Shown in pieces: positions 1 to 8,470 of a stretch of 11,695 nucleotides of DNA. This DNA comes from Actinidia chinensis (Eukaryota > Streptophyta > Magnoliopsida > Ericales > Actinidiaceae): contig VIGQ01000762.1 in NCBI GenBank assembly GCA_009663005.1, forward strand, positions 1 to 11,695, read 5' to 3'. The first letter of the stretch is position 1. Every line of letters starts with the position of its first letter. A program made the translations under genes and the position numbers. The notes beneath the pieces were generated by a model. That model had not been told where the DNA came from. It saw only the letters and a list, made by a program, of their open reading frames with translations, and did no database searches.

Positions 1-120
1 AATACAAATAGTTCATTCCTCGTAACTCAAAAAATTCAACATCAGTATAATTTGAACTAGACAAAGTCAACATAATACATTGCATAAGAATAAACTAATT
101 ACCTTATCTGAAGTTGTTGA
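1..120. repeat. Partial satellite unit (D subunit, left edge)
   Basis: The sequence matches the latter part of subunit D: CTCGTAACTC, then AGTATAATTTGAACTAGACAA, then a TACCTTATCTGAAGTTG end. The array therefore continues beyond the left edge of the window. Confidence 0.9.
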
Positions 121-728
121 ACCCGATAGTCAAATAGCATTCGTCCTCGCAAAACAAAAAAATGCAAGATAGTCACTACTCATACTCAAAAATAAAAATA
201 AATATAGGTTCAAAGGACAAAGTACAACATCAGCATTGTCTAATAGTGCCTAATGACCTGAGCTGAAATTGAAATGAAACTCCGGGGACGTCAAATCAGT
301 TAATTAACAGGCCAACATAATATACAAAATTTAAACCAATTTTACGTACTCCATAGAAGGGTAGTGAAGAGATGTATTGAGCATAACGGGGACAGGCACT
401 CTACTAGCATGGTACACCCAATGCAGTCCTTTAGCTAATAGCGTTGGTACCTCCAAAAGAAAACAATTGCCCAAAAACAGTTCATTACTCAACATTCAAA
501 TGAGGCATTAATTTAAAAATTGACAAACAAGATATACGGAATTGACTAATATACCTAATTAACTAACCTTGAAGTTAAACCCGATAGGTCAATAGTTATT
601 CAGTCTGCAAAATAGACAAAATTAAAAATAATCACCCCTCGTAACTCAAAAATTCAAATCAGATAATTTGAAATAGACAAGTACAAATATACATTGACTA
701 AGAATAATAATACCTTTTCTTGAGTTGA
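121..728. repeat. Satellite unit 1, L type (608 bp)
   Basis: The A subunit carries the A-rich insertion (ACTCAAAAATAAAAATAAAT) before GGTTCAAA. The B/C boundary reads GAGCATAACGGGGACAGG and GGTACACCC, the L-type variants. The D subunit begins at 579 and has the L-type GCAAAATAGACAAAA. Confidence 0.9.
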
Positions 729-1322
729 ACCCGATAGTAAAATAGCATCGTGCTTGCAAAACAAAGAAATGATAAAATAGTCAATACTCAGTTCAAAGGA
801 CAAAGTAAAACATAAGGCATTGTCTAATAAACCTAATGAAATTGAGCTTGAATTAACCCGGGGAACTTCAAACTCAAGTTAATTACAGCCAAACATCAAA
901 TATACAAAATTTAAAGCAATTACTACGTACCTCCATATGAAGGGTTGTAAAGATCTGTATTTGAGCGTAGTTGGGACAAGGCATCAATACTAAGCGTGGT
1001 AAACCCAATGCCAAGTCCATTAGCTAATTAGAGGTTAGCCCCGAAAAAAAAAAACAATTGCAAAAACAGTCATTACTCAACTTCAATAGGCATCATTTAA
1101 AATTGACAAACAGCATATAAATGCATTGACTAATAATACCTAATTAACTTAACCTTGAAGTTAAAAACCCGATAGTCAATGCATTCGTTCTAGCAAAACA
1201 GACAAAATTAAAAATAGTCACCCCTCGTAACTTCAAAATTCAAATCAGTATAATGTAACTAGATAAAGTACAACATAATACATTGACTAAGAAATAACTA
1301 ATTACCTTTATCTTGAAGTTGA
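729..1322. repeat. Satellite unit 2, S type (594 bp)
   Basis: The unit lacks the A-rich insertion: ATAGTCAATACTCAG runs directly into TTCAAAGGACAAAG. It has S-type GAGCGTAGTTGGGACAAGG and GCGTGGTAAACCC, and D (from 1167) has GCAAAACAGACAAAA. Confidence 0.9.
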
Positions 1323-1913
1323 ACCCGATAGTCAATAGCAGTCGTCCTCGCAAAACAAAAAAAATGCCAAAATAGGTCACTACTCACTTAATGGACAAAG
1401 TACAACATAAAGGGATGTCTATATGCATAAATGAACTTGAGTTGAAATTGAACGGAGAACTTCAAACTCAAGTTAATAAAGCCAACCTAAATAGACAAAA
1501 TTAAACCAATTACTACGTACCTCATATGAAGGGTTGTAAAGACATGTATTTGAGCGTGGATTGGGACAAGGCATCATACTAGCATGGTAATAAAACCAAT
1601 GCAGTCGTTTGCAATAGGCGTTGGTCCTCCAAAAAGAAAACAATTGCAAAACAGTCATTACTCCAACATTTCAACTAGGCATCATTTAAAATTGCAAACA
1701 TTAATATAAAGCATTGACTAATAATACCTAATTAACTTAACCTTGAAGTTAATTACCTGATAATCAATAGCATTAGTTCTAGCAAAACAAAACAAAATAA
1801 AAATAGTCATCCTCGTAACTCAAAAATTCAAATCAGTATAATTTGAACAGACAAAGTACAACATAATAATGACCTAAGAATAAACTAATTTACCTTATCG
1901 TGAAGTTGTTGCA
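1323..1913. repeat. Satellite unit 3, S type with some L-like sites (591 bp)
   Basis: The unit lacks the A-rich insertion and has GAGCGTGGATTGGGACAAGG, both S features. The C subunit however reads GGTCCTCCAAAAAGAAAAC and CTAGCATGG, closer to L units. It follows another S unit, breaking the L/S alternation. Confidence 0.85.
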
Positions 1914-2546
1914 ACCCGATAGTCTAGGCATTCGTCCTCGCAAAACAAAAAACAATGCAAAATAGTCACTACTCATCCATCAAATAAAATAAATATAGGT
2001 TCAAATGGACAAAGTACAACATCAAGGCATTGTCTAATAGTGCCTAATGACCTTGAGCTTGAAATTGAACCCGGGGTACTTCAAACTCAAGTTAATTACA
2101 GGCCAACCCATTAAATATACCAAATTTAAACAATTATAGTACTCCATATTGACGGGTTTTGTGAAGATATGTATATTTGAGCATAACTGGGACAAGGGCA
2201 TCGCTACTAGAATGGTACACCCAATGCAGGCCTTTTAGCTAATAGCGGTTGGTTCCTCCAAAAGCAAAACAAATTGCCCAAAACAGTTCATTCTCAACAT
2301 TCAAATAGGCATAATTTAAAATCCTGACAAAAGCCCAACCTATAGGAATTGACTAATTATAATACCTACCCTTGTAACGTAACCTTGAAGTTAAACCCGA
2401 TAGTCAATAGTAGTAGTTTCTCGCAAAATAGACAAAATAAAAATACCACCCCTCGTAACTCAAAAATCAAATCAGTATAATTGAACTAGAAAGTACAACC
2501 TAAACATTGATAAGAATACTAATACCTTATCGTGGAGTTGAGTTGA
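1914..2546. repeat. Satellite unit 4, L type (633 bp, longest)
   Basis: The unit carries the A-rich insertion near 1985, GAGCATAACTGGGACAAGG, GCTACTAG and GGTACACCC, all L variants. D begins at 2395 with GCAAAATAGACAAAA. The extra length is spread over many small insertions. Confidence 0.9.
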
Positions 2547-3140
2547 ACCCGATAGTTTAAATAGCATTCGTGCTTGCAAAACAAAAAGAAATGTTAAATA
2601 GTCACTACTCAGTTCAACATGGACAAAATGAAAAAATAACGGCATTGTCTAATAATAACCTAATGAACTTGAGCTTGATAATTAACACGGGGAACTTCAA
2701 ACTCAAGTTAATACAGTCCAACACAAATATACAAAATTTAAAAGCAATTACACGTACCTCCATATTGAAGGGTTAAATATGTATTTGAGCGTAGCTTGGG
2801 ACAAGGCATCACTACTTAGCGTGGTAAACCCCCAAGCCAGTCCATTAGCTAATTAGCGTTAGACCTCGAAAAAAAAAACAATTGCAAAAAGTATAATCAA
2901 CATTCAAATAGGCATAATTAAAATTGACAACAGATTAAGGCATTGACTAATAATACCTAATTAACTTAACCTGAAGTTTTAAACCCGATAGTCAATAGCA
3001 TTAGTTCTCGCACAAAAACAGACAAAAGTAAACATAGTCACCCCTGGAACTCAAAAATTCAAATCAGTTAATTTGAACTAGAAAAGTACAACATAGACAT
3101 TGACTAAGAATAACTAAATTTACCTATCTTGGTAAGTTGA
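2547..3140. repeat. Satellite unit 5, S type (594 bp)
   Basis: The unit lacks the A-rich insertion and has GAGCGTAGCTTGGGACAAGG, AGCGTGGTAAACCC and a CTCGAAAAAAAAAACAATTGC C-start, as in units 2 and 7. D begins at 2983. Confidence 0.9.
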
Positions 3141-3756
3141 ACCCTGATAGTCAATAGCATTCGTCCTCGCAAAACAAAAAAACATGCAAATAGTCACTAC
3201 TAATCACTCAAAAATAAAAATAAAAATACTGGTTCAAATAGGCATTTCCAATAATGCCTAATGACTTGAGCTTGAAATGAACCCGGGGAGAAACCTTCCG
3301 GACTCAAGTTAATTAAGGCCAACATAAAAATACAAAATGTTCAACCATTATACGTACCCCATATTGAAGGGTGAGAAGATCTGTATTTGAGCATAACTGG
3401 GACAAGGCATCGCTACTAGCATGGTACACCCAATGCAGTTCTTTAGCTAATATCGTTGGTCCTCGAAAAAAGGAAAGAAAACAATTGCAAAACCGTCATT
3501 ACTCACCAGTCAAAATAGGCATAATTTAAAATTGACAAACAGGGGGGCAATATAAGCATGGACTAATAAATTACCTAATTTAACTAACCTTGAAGTTAAA
3601 CCCGATAAGTCAATAGAATTAGTTCTCGCAAAATAGACAAAATTAAAAATAGTCACCCCTCTAACGCAAAAATGCAAATTAGTATATTTGAACTAGGGAA
3701 AAGTACAACATGAATACATTGACTAAGATAACACTAATAACCTTATCTTAAGTTGA
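3141..3756. repeat. Satellite unit 6, L type with internal deletion (616 bp)
   Basis: The A-rich insertion is present, but the usual GGACAAAGTACAACATAA stretch after GGTTCAAAT is missing (GGTTCAAATAGGCATTTCC near 3230). Unit 8 shares this deletion. L-type GAGCATAACTGGGACAAGG and GGTACACCC follow. D begins at 3600. Confidence 0.9.
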
Positions 3757-4355
3757 ACCCGATAGTAAATAGCATTGTACTCGCAAACAAAAGAAATAAA
3801 ATAGTCACTCTCAGTTTCAAATGGACAAAGTACAACATAAGGCATTGTCTAATAATGCCTAATGAACTTAGAGCTGAAATTGAACACGGGGGAATTTCAA
3901 AACAAGTTAATTACAGTCTAACATAAATATACAAAATTTAAAGCAATTCTATGTACCCCCATATTGAGGGTGTGTGAGTGAAGATATGTATTTGAGCGTA
4001 GTTGGGGACAAGGCATCACTACTAGCATGGTAAATCCAATGCCAGTCCGTTAGCTAATAGCTTTAGCCCTCGAAAAAAAAAACAATTGCAAAACAGTATA
4101 CTCAACATTCAAATAGGATAATTTAAAATTGACAAAATGACAATATAAGGCATAGACTAATAATACCTAAGTTAACTTAATCTTGAAATTAAACCCGATA
4201 AATCAATAGCATTAGTCTCGCAAAACAAAACAAAAACTAAAAAAATAGTCATTCCTCGTTTAACCAAAAATTCAATCAGTAGTATAATTTGAAACTAGAT
4301 AAAGTACAACATAATACATGACTAAGAATAATTAATACCTTTATCTTGGAAGTGA
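3757..4355. repeat. Satellite unit 7, S type (599 bp)
   Basis: No A-rich insertion. It has GAGCGTAGTTGGGGACAAGG and a CTCGAAAAAAAAAACAATTGC C-start. D begins at 4193 with GCAAAACAAAACAAAAACT, like unit 3. Confidence 0.9.
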
Positions 4356-4960
4356 ACCCGATAGTCAAATTAGATCGTCCTCGCACAAAACAAAAAAATG
4401 ACAAATAGGTCACTATCATCACTCAAAAATAAAAATAAAACTGCGTTCAAATAGGCATTCTTCCAAGATGCCGAATGACTGTGAGCTTGAAATGGAACCC
4501 GCGAGGAACTTAAGACTCAAGTTAATTACAGGCAACCCATAAATATACAAAATTTAAACCAATTACTACGTACCTCCATATTGAAGGGTGCGAAGATATG
4601 TATTTTGAGCCATAACTGGGAAAAAGGCATCGCTACTAGAATGGTACAACCCAATATGCAGTTCGTTAGCTAATATACGTTGGTCTCGAAAAAGAAAACA
4701 ATTGCAAAAAACAGTCTACCAACATTCAAATAGGCATAATTAAAATTGACAAACAACAATATAAGGATTGACTAATCATACCTAATTAACTAAACCGTGA
4801 AGTTAAACCCGATAGTAATAGCCATTAGTTCTCGCCAAAACCAGACAAAATTAAAATAGCACCCTCGTAACTAAAAATTCAAATCAGTATAATTTGAATA
4901 GACAAAGTACAACATAATACAGTGACATAAGAAAACTAATTACCTTTATCTTGGATGTTG
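4356..4960. repeat. Satellite unit 8, L type with the same deletion as unit 6 (605 bp)
   Basis: The A-rich insertion is followed by GCGTTCAAATAGGCATTCTT, lacking the GGACAAAGTACAACATAA stretch exactly as in unit 6. L-type CATAACTGGG and GCTACTAG are present. D begins at 4807. Confidence 0.9.
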
Positions 4961-5526
4961 ACCGATAGTAAGGTAAATAGCATTAGGGCTCGCAAAACAA
5001 AGAAATGTAAAATAGTCACTATTCAGTTCAAATGGAACCAAATACAACATAAGGCATTGTCTAAAATATCTAATGAACTTGAGCTTGAAATTTAAACCCG
5101 GGAGGAAAAGGAACTTCACAACTCAAGTATTACAGGCCAACATAAATATACAAAATTAAAAGCAATATCGTACCCCATATTGAAGGGTTTCGTTAAAAGA
5201 CTAGTATTTGAGTGGAGTTGGGACAAGGATCACTACTAGCGTGGTAAACCCAATCCCAGTCCTTTGCTACATAACGTGGTCCTCAAAAAGAAAACAATTG
5301 CAAAACCAGCCATTATCTAACATTCAAATGGCATATTTAAAATTGACTAACTGCAAATAAGGGCATTGACCAATAATAACTAATGAAACTTACCTTGAAG
5401 TTAAACCCGATAATCAAAACAATTCCCGCCAATATAAAAAACTCAAATCAGTATTATTTGACAATGACAAAAGTACAACATAAAACATTGACTAAGGAAT
5501 GAACTACTTACCTTTATTTGAAGGTG
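4961..5526. repeat. Satellite unit 9, S type with shortened D subunit (566 bp)
   Basis: No A-rich insertion; GAGTTGGGACAAGG and GCGTGGTAAACCC are S-like. The D subunit (from 5405) is only ~122 bp, having lost ~30 bp around the position where GACAAAATTAAAAATAGTC is expected. Confidence 0.87.
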
Positions 5527-6135
5527 ACCCGATAGTAAATAGGATTCGTCCTCGCAAAACAAAAAAAAAATGTAAAATAGTCACTACTCATCACGCAAAA
5601 AATTTAAATAATATAGTTCAAATGGACAGCGTACACCATAGGCATTGCTTATAAATGCCTAATGAACTTGAGATTGAAATTGAAACCCGGGGAAGTTAAA
5701 CTAAAGTTAATTACAGGCTAAGATGAATATACAAAATTAAAGCAACTACACGTAATTACATATGCAATGGGTGCTGGGGAGATTTTGTATTTGGAGCGTA
5801 CTTGGGACAAGGAATAGCTACCAATCCAGTTTGTTAGCCAATATCATTAGTTCTTCAAAAAACAAAACAATTGCAAAACAGTCATTACTCAAAATTCAAT
5901 AGGCATAATTTGAAATTCACAAAGTGCACAATATAAGCAATGACTACAATACCTAATTAGATGACCCAACATGTTAAAACCGATAGTCAATAGATTGTTC
6001 TCGCAAAACAAACAAAATAAAAAATAGTCACTAATCGTACTCAAAATTTAAAATCAAGAGTAATGGGGACGAGACAAAAGTAAACCTAATTAAAGTTACT
6101 AAGGAATAACACTAAGTACCATATATTGAAGTTGA
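5527..6135. repeat. Satellite unit 10, divergent L-like edge unit (609 bp)
   Basis: An altered A-rich insertion (CACGCAAAAAATTTAAATAA) is present. The B/C boundary has lost the CATGGTACACCC block (GGACAAGGAATAGCTACC near 5810), and many sites differ from all inner units. Higher divergence is usual at the edge of a satellite array. D begins at 5979. Confidence 0.85.
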
Positions 6136-6178
6136 ACCCGATAGAATAGTATCGTCCTCGCAAAAAAAAAAAAAAAAA
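6136..6178. repeat. Terminal partial satellite unit ending in A17
   Basis: The first ~26 bases match the start of subunit A (ACCCGATAG to GTCCTCGC). The match then runs into 17 consecutive A (6162-6178), after which no satellite similarity is seen. This is the right boundary of the array. Confidence 0.85.
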
Positions 6179-6639
6179 TCAGTCTCTAAAAAATTGTCAT
6201 TAGAAATTAAAAACAGTCAGTCTCTAAGTCCTTACGCCAGAACCCAAGCTTGATGAAAAACATGAGATAGACGAAGGATCACTTCCATTTGATGATTACA
6301 GTAAAAAAATTAATGATTCATTGCTGGGCAATGCAGGAATGAAAAAAAAAAAAACAAACATCAAATACATATAGTGCTGAATTCCAATTAATTCTGATTG
6401 TTTCAACAACGAACATTCAGGGAATTTCCTGCCCTATGCACCTTGTCTCTAATCCATACTGGGCCAGACAGAACGCTTAGAATGCTTATTAATATCATAG
6501 CTAGAAATACACACTCCAAATAAAGAGACAAAACTCTAATGAATGCACGGAATTAAATTTTAGATCAAAATGCTTTAAAACAACTCAATAATAGCGTCTT
6601 TTTCGCTTAAAACCCGTTTTGTGAGCGAGAAACTGAATC
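6179..6639. other. Satellite-flanking non-coding sequence
   Basis: No gene is seen. A short direct repeat TCAGTCTCTAA occurs at 6179 and 6217, immediately next to the array edge. An A12 run lies near 6344-6355. Around 6599-6633 TTTTTCGCT and AGCGAGAAA form a short imperfect inverted repeat. On the minus strand this region lies downstream of the intron-like segment at 6640-6900 and may be more of the same intron. Confidence 0.5.
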
Positions 6640-6900
6640 ATAAACTCTGTTTGGTTACCGAGAAAATCAATTGAAAAAAGAGAAACAAAAAAGTAGTGTT
6701 AAAGAAAAAACCCAAGATTTTCAAAGAACCCATCTTTCCCTGTTTCTGATGGTGAAACGACTGAACAATAAACGGAATTTTGCATAATACTTGAAAAAAT
6801 AAAGTAGCATAGAGAATGTTCAAATCAAAATTAAAGAAGAAGAAGAAGAAACTAAGACCAGAGATTGACACAGAAGAAAGATTTACATACATAGAAGAAT
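6640..6900 (-). repeat. Intron-like segment, left copy of a dispersed duplicated block
   Basis: Read on the minus strand this is U-rich, starting with a good donor-like GTATGTAAATC near 6890, then a (TTC)n tract (6834-6850), TTTATTTTTTCAAG, TCTTTTTTCAATTGATTTTC and CTCGGTAACCAAACAGAG. The same order of elements occurs on the minus strand at about 10490-10715, with clear base-level similarity (for example TTTAATTTTGATTTGAACA against TCTAATTTTAATTAGAACA). The 99-codon minus-strand ORF here is low-complexity and I do not regard it as a gene. Confidence 0.6.
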
Positions 6901-6954
6901 TAAGCAATAAGATCCATGAAAGACCATTCTTCCACAAGTAGCATTATGCGTCCA

Positions 6955-7410
6955 GGCTGAGAGAGGGAGTTAAGAGGAGAGAGGAGAGGGGTGGTTTGTT
7001 TTAAAGCAGGCACAGTTGCGATATTGTGGTGGCAGTGAACTAGAGAGAGATGAGAGATGGATGCTTTTAAAAGCAGTATTGGGCGTGTTGCGTGCGCTTA
7101 ATATAAAGTGAATCGCGCTAGTGAATAAAAATTGCATCGACTAACTTAGGTTTTGCAGAGCACATGGTTGGAACTCGAGGAGTGTGTACGTGGCGCAGTA
7201 ATGGCGAATTTTGGGTGGGCGGTACGATAGCGTCGTGTTAGTGAAACACTGTAGACTTCTCACAAGAGGGGGAAACGAGTTGTTGGGTAAACAATCATTG
7301 AATTGGAAATAGGAACTTTCGCCACTGTCAAGCATAACGGCCTGTACACGTGGCATGTGCATGCATGATTTTGCCGTTCCACCCAAGTGAACGGAATTTC
7401 CACTTTTGCA
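6955..7410 (-). promoter_or_regulatory. Plant-type promoter and 5' leader P2 (minus strand)
   Basis: On the minus strand the order is: a G-box CACGTG within GCCACGTGTAC (7347-7352) next to an RY-like CATGCATG (~7360), an ACGT-core TACGTG (~7187-7192), a conserved GCGCGATTCACTTT block (~7105-7118) overlapping a TATA-like TTTATATTAA (~7097-7106), then a pyrimidine-rich leader (CTCTC-rich, ~6957-7060). The arrangement matches that at 8205-8470, so the two are duplicated promoter regions. A short ORF opens at ATGCTACTTG near 6941 but stops quickly, so no confident coding exon follows. Confidence 0.55.
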
Positions 7411-7447
7411 CTCCTGGTTTTTTTTTTTGTTTTGTTGGGAAAATTCA

Positions 7448-7557
7448 CTTTCTGATTGCAATTTCAGGGAACTGCTTTGGGGCCTTCTCTCAAGTATGGC
7501 GAGCCTGAAAGAGCCTCACCAGTGCTGGAACTGCTCCACAATTAAATCCACAATTCT
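7448..7557 (-). pseudogene. ARM-like fragment, exon 2 (truncated)
   Basis: The exon encodes GAVPALVRLFQA in phase with exon 1, then a stop at 7492-7490. Beyond the stop, CCAAAGCAGTTCCCTGAA still resembles the PKPFEHEVEKG region of the family, then similarity ends and AT-rich sequence plus promoter P2 begins. The end lies within an exon, so this is truncation, not splicing. Confidence 0.55.
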
Positions 7558-7998
7558 CTGCAAAACACAAATCATCAAAGATCCAAGTCCTAAGTCTCAG
7601 AAAAACTCAAGGATGACGAACACTCAACATCAATATCGTAGGCATAGAATAAATAACGGACTCAACTAAAATTTTAAAAAAACGGGACACAATCTTCAAA
7701 GATCAAAACCCTCGGCCACGAAGAAGAAACTCAAGGAATACTAAAAACCAAGACCACAAGTATACAACCAAATTATTTCGTACAGAAAATAAAAGATCCA
7801 GTTAACAAAAACTCGAACTAAAATGAAAAACGCACAAATTATAACAATTATAATCATCAAAGATCAAAAGCCCTCAGCCGGAAGGGGTTTCAAGAATTAC
7901 CAAACTCAAAAACCACAAACCAGTGAATCAAAATACTTTCGCAATTCAGAAGAAAGAAAGATTCGAGTTAAAATTAAACAATCGAGGCTTGGTGTTAC
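7558..7998 (-). other. Intron of the ARM-like fragment (441 bp)
   Basis: The minus strand begins GTAACACC and ends TTTGTGTTTTGCAG, both good plant splice sites, with a U-rich interior containing repeated TTTGATCTTTGA(A/T)GATT stretches. It sits inside the ARM helix, between AKN and the following GAVPALV. Retention of the intron argues against a processed (retrocopied) pseudogene. Confidence 0.65.
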
Positions 7999-8204
7999 CA
8001 TTCTTCGCGAGTTCGGAGATAACGTGAATGCGCGCTGGCAGCATACGACGGAACGTCGAATCGAGGATTGCCACTGCGTGCGAATTCGCGAATGAAGATC
8101 TTGATGAGTTTGTCGAGGAGAGAGAGTGGCCGATCTTGCTATCTGCTCCGAAATCTTCCCTAGGCTTTCTTCAAGCTCTCATCACAGATCTGTTGGTGTT
8201 TCAT
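7999..8204 (-). pseudogene. ARM-like fragment, exon 1
   Basis: The exon runs from the only plausible start codon (8204) to the donor at 7999/7998. A frame change is needed between about 8162 and 8173, where the first frame stops (TAG) and the second opens just after a TGA. The second frame is rich in Ser (SLSSTNSSRSSF) before the ARM-like helix, consistent with a disordered N-terminal stretch. Confidence 0.6.
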
Positions 8205-8470
8205 GGCGCTTCTGTTTCTCCTGCAGGGGAGAGAGAGAGAGAGAGAAGAGTAAGGGGTAGTTTGGAGAGAGAAAATATGGGTTTACGTTTTGTTGTGCTG
8301 TTGTGAAAAGAAATGTGTGGGCTTTGTTAATAGAGGGGCGGACTATTTTGAGCTGAAAAGTGAATCGCGCCTGCGTACACGTTAAAAGTGAATTGTTGCA
8401 TAAAACCGCCTAGACACGTGGCATGCGAGTACCTGATTTTTCAGTTCCACCACGTCAATTCCAACTTGTA
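8205..8470 (-). promoter_or_regulatory. Plant-type promoter and 5' leader P1 of the ARM-like fragment
   Basis: On the minus strand: TGACGTGG (~8453), G-box CACGTG within GCCACGTGTC (8415-8420), AACGTGTACG (~8376), the GCGCGATTCACTTTTC block (~8355-8370), a weak TATA-like CTCTATTAAC (~8327-8336), then a pyrimidine-rich leader ending in a (CT)n tract (8229-8246) about 25 bases before the ATG at 8204. Clustered ACGT cores suggest bZIP control (ABA or light), which is an inference. Confidence 0.55.
8229..8246. repeat. (GA)n microsatellite in the P1 leader
   Basis: About nine GA dinucleotides. On the transcribed strand this is a CT tract close to the start codon, common in plant 5' leaders. Confidence 0.85.

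Larger units (their letters stand above)
1..6178. repeat. Tandem satellite array, ~600-bp unit made of four ~150-bp subunits
   Basis: The anchor ACCCGATAG recurs in pairs through the whole stretch, near 121/579, 729/1167, 1323/1755, 1914/2395, 2547/2983, 3141/3600, 3757/4193, 4356/4807, 4961/5405, 5527/5979 and 6136. First-anchor spacing is 566-633 bp. Within a unit four related blocks follow each other: A (from ACCCGATAG, ~152 bp), B (from ACCCGGGG, ~142 bp, most diverged), C (from ACCCAATGC, ~163 bp, containing AAAACAATTGCAAAA) and D (second ACCCGATAG, ~150 bp). A, C and D align clearly at their starts; B is recognised mainly by its TACCTCCATATTGAAGGG end, resembling TACCTTTATCTTGAAGTTG of D. 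No coding capacity is visible: the two ORFs of 61 and 68 codons inside are chance. Such arrays are typical of plant satellite or heterochromatin sequence. The family name is unknown to me. Confidence 0.96.
7448..8204 (-). pseudogene. 5' fragment of an ARM-repeat gene (ARIA/ABAP1-like), broken
   Basis: The minus strand from ATG (8204-8202, context GCGCCATG) reads MKHQQICDESLKKA and stops at 8162-8160. A second frame, open from 8170 to 7999, carries 57 codons that include AILDSTF and IHVISELAKN. The exon ends AAGAATG before GTAACA. After the intron (7998-7558) exon 2 continues in phase with GAVPALVRLFQA, then meets TGA at 7492-7490; weak similarity persists to ~7448. LDSTF, ELAKNE and GAVPALV in this spacing are the hallmark of the first ARM repeats of plant ARIA/ABAP1-type ARM-BTB proteins, nuclear proteins in ABA signalling and replication control. 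That assignment is from memory of the family. Compared with it, residues between LDSTF and the IHVI helix are missing, exon 1 is frameshifted, and the ~600 C-terminal residues are absent. I judge it a pseudogene or captured fragment; sequencing errors could explain the frameshift but not the truncation. Confidence 0.7.

Noticed and set aside
1473..1658. 61-codon minus-strand ORF inside the satellite
   Set aside because: It exists in only one unit copy; neighbouring units break the frame with indels, so it is a chance reading of satellite DNA.
2570..2776. 68-codon plus-strand ORF inside the satellite
   Set aside because: Not conserved in other units of the array and shows no protein-like pattern.
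3201..3240. Satellite considered as a CRISPR-like array
   Set aside because: Units are ~600 bp and similar throughout, with no short identical repeats separated by unique spacers, and the context is plant nuclear DNA.
6162..6178. A17 run as a retrotransposon poly(A) tail
   Set aside because: The sequence before it is satellite subunit A, which has its own A-rich stretch at this exact position, so slippage or error lengthening is simpler.
6638..6937. 99-codon minus-strand ORF rich in Phe
   Set aside because: It reads through the U-rich intron-like segment; the Phe and Leu runs come from TTC and TTT tracts, and the homologous block at 10490-10715 does not keep the frame.
7141..7461. 106- and 62-codon minus-strand ORFs over promoter P2
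   Set aside because: They cover the G-box promoter region and the end of the ARM-like exon in an unrelated frame, with no recognisable protein features.
7406..7669. 87-codon plus-strand ORF preceded by a good plus-strand acceptor (GATTGCAATTTCAG at ~7454-7467)
   Set aside because: The opposite strand carries the ARM-like exon and intron with matching splice sites, so the plus-strand ORF is a shadow.
8028..8204. Frameshift in ARM-like exon 1 as programmed frameshifting
   Set aside because: No slippery site or downstream structure stands out, and the same copy also has an in-frame stop and truncation in exon 2, so decay or sequencing error is more likely.
7823..8306. 90- and 92-codon plus-strand ORFs
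   Set aside because: They are antisense to ARM-like exon 1, its intron and the CT-rich leader; the Arg-Glu repeats arise from the (GA)n tract.
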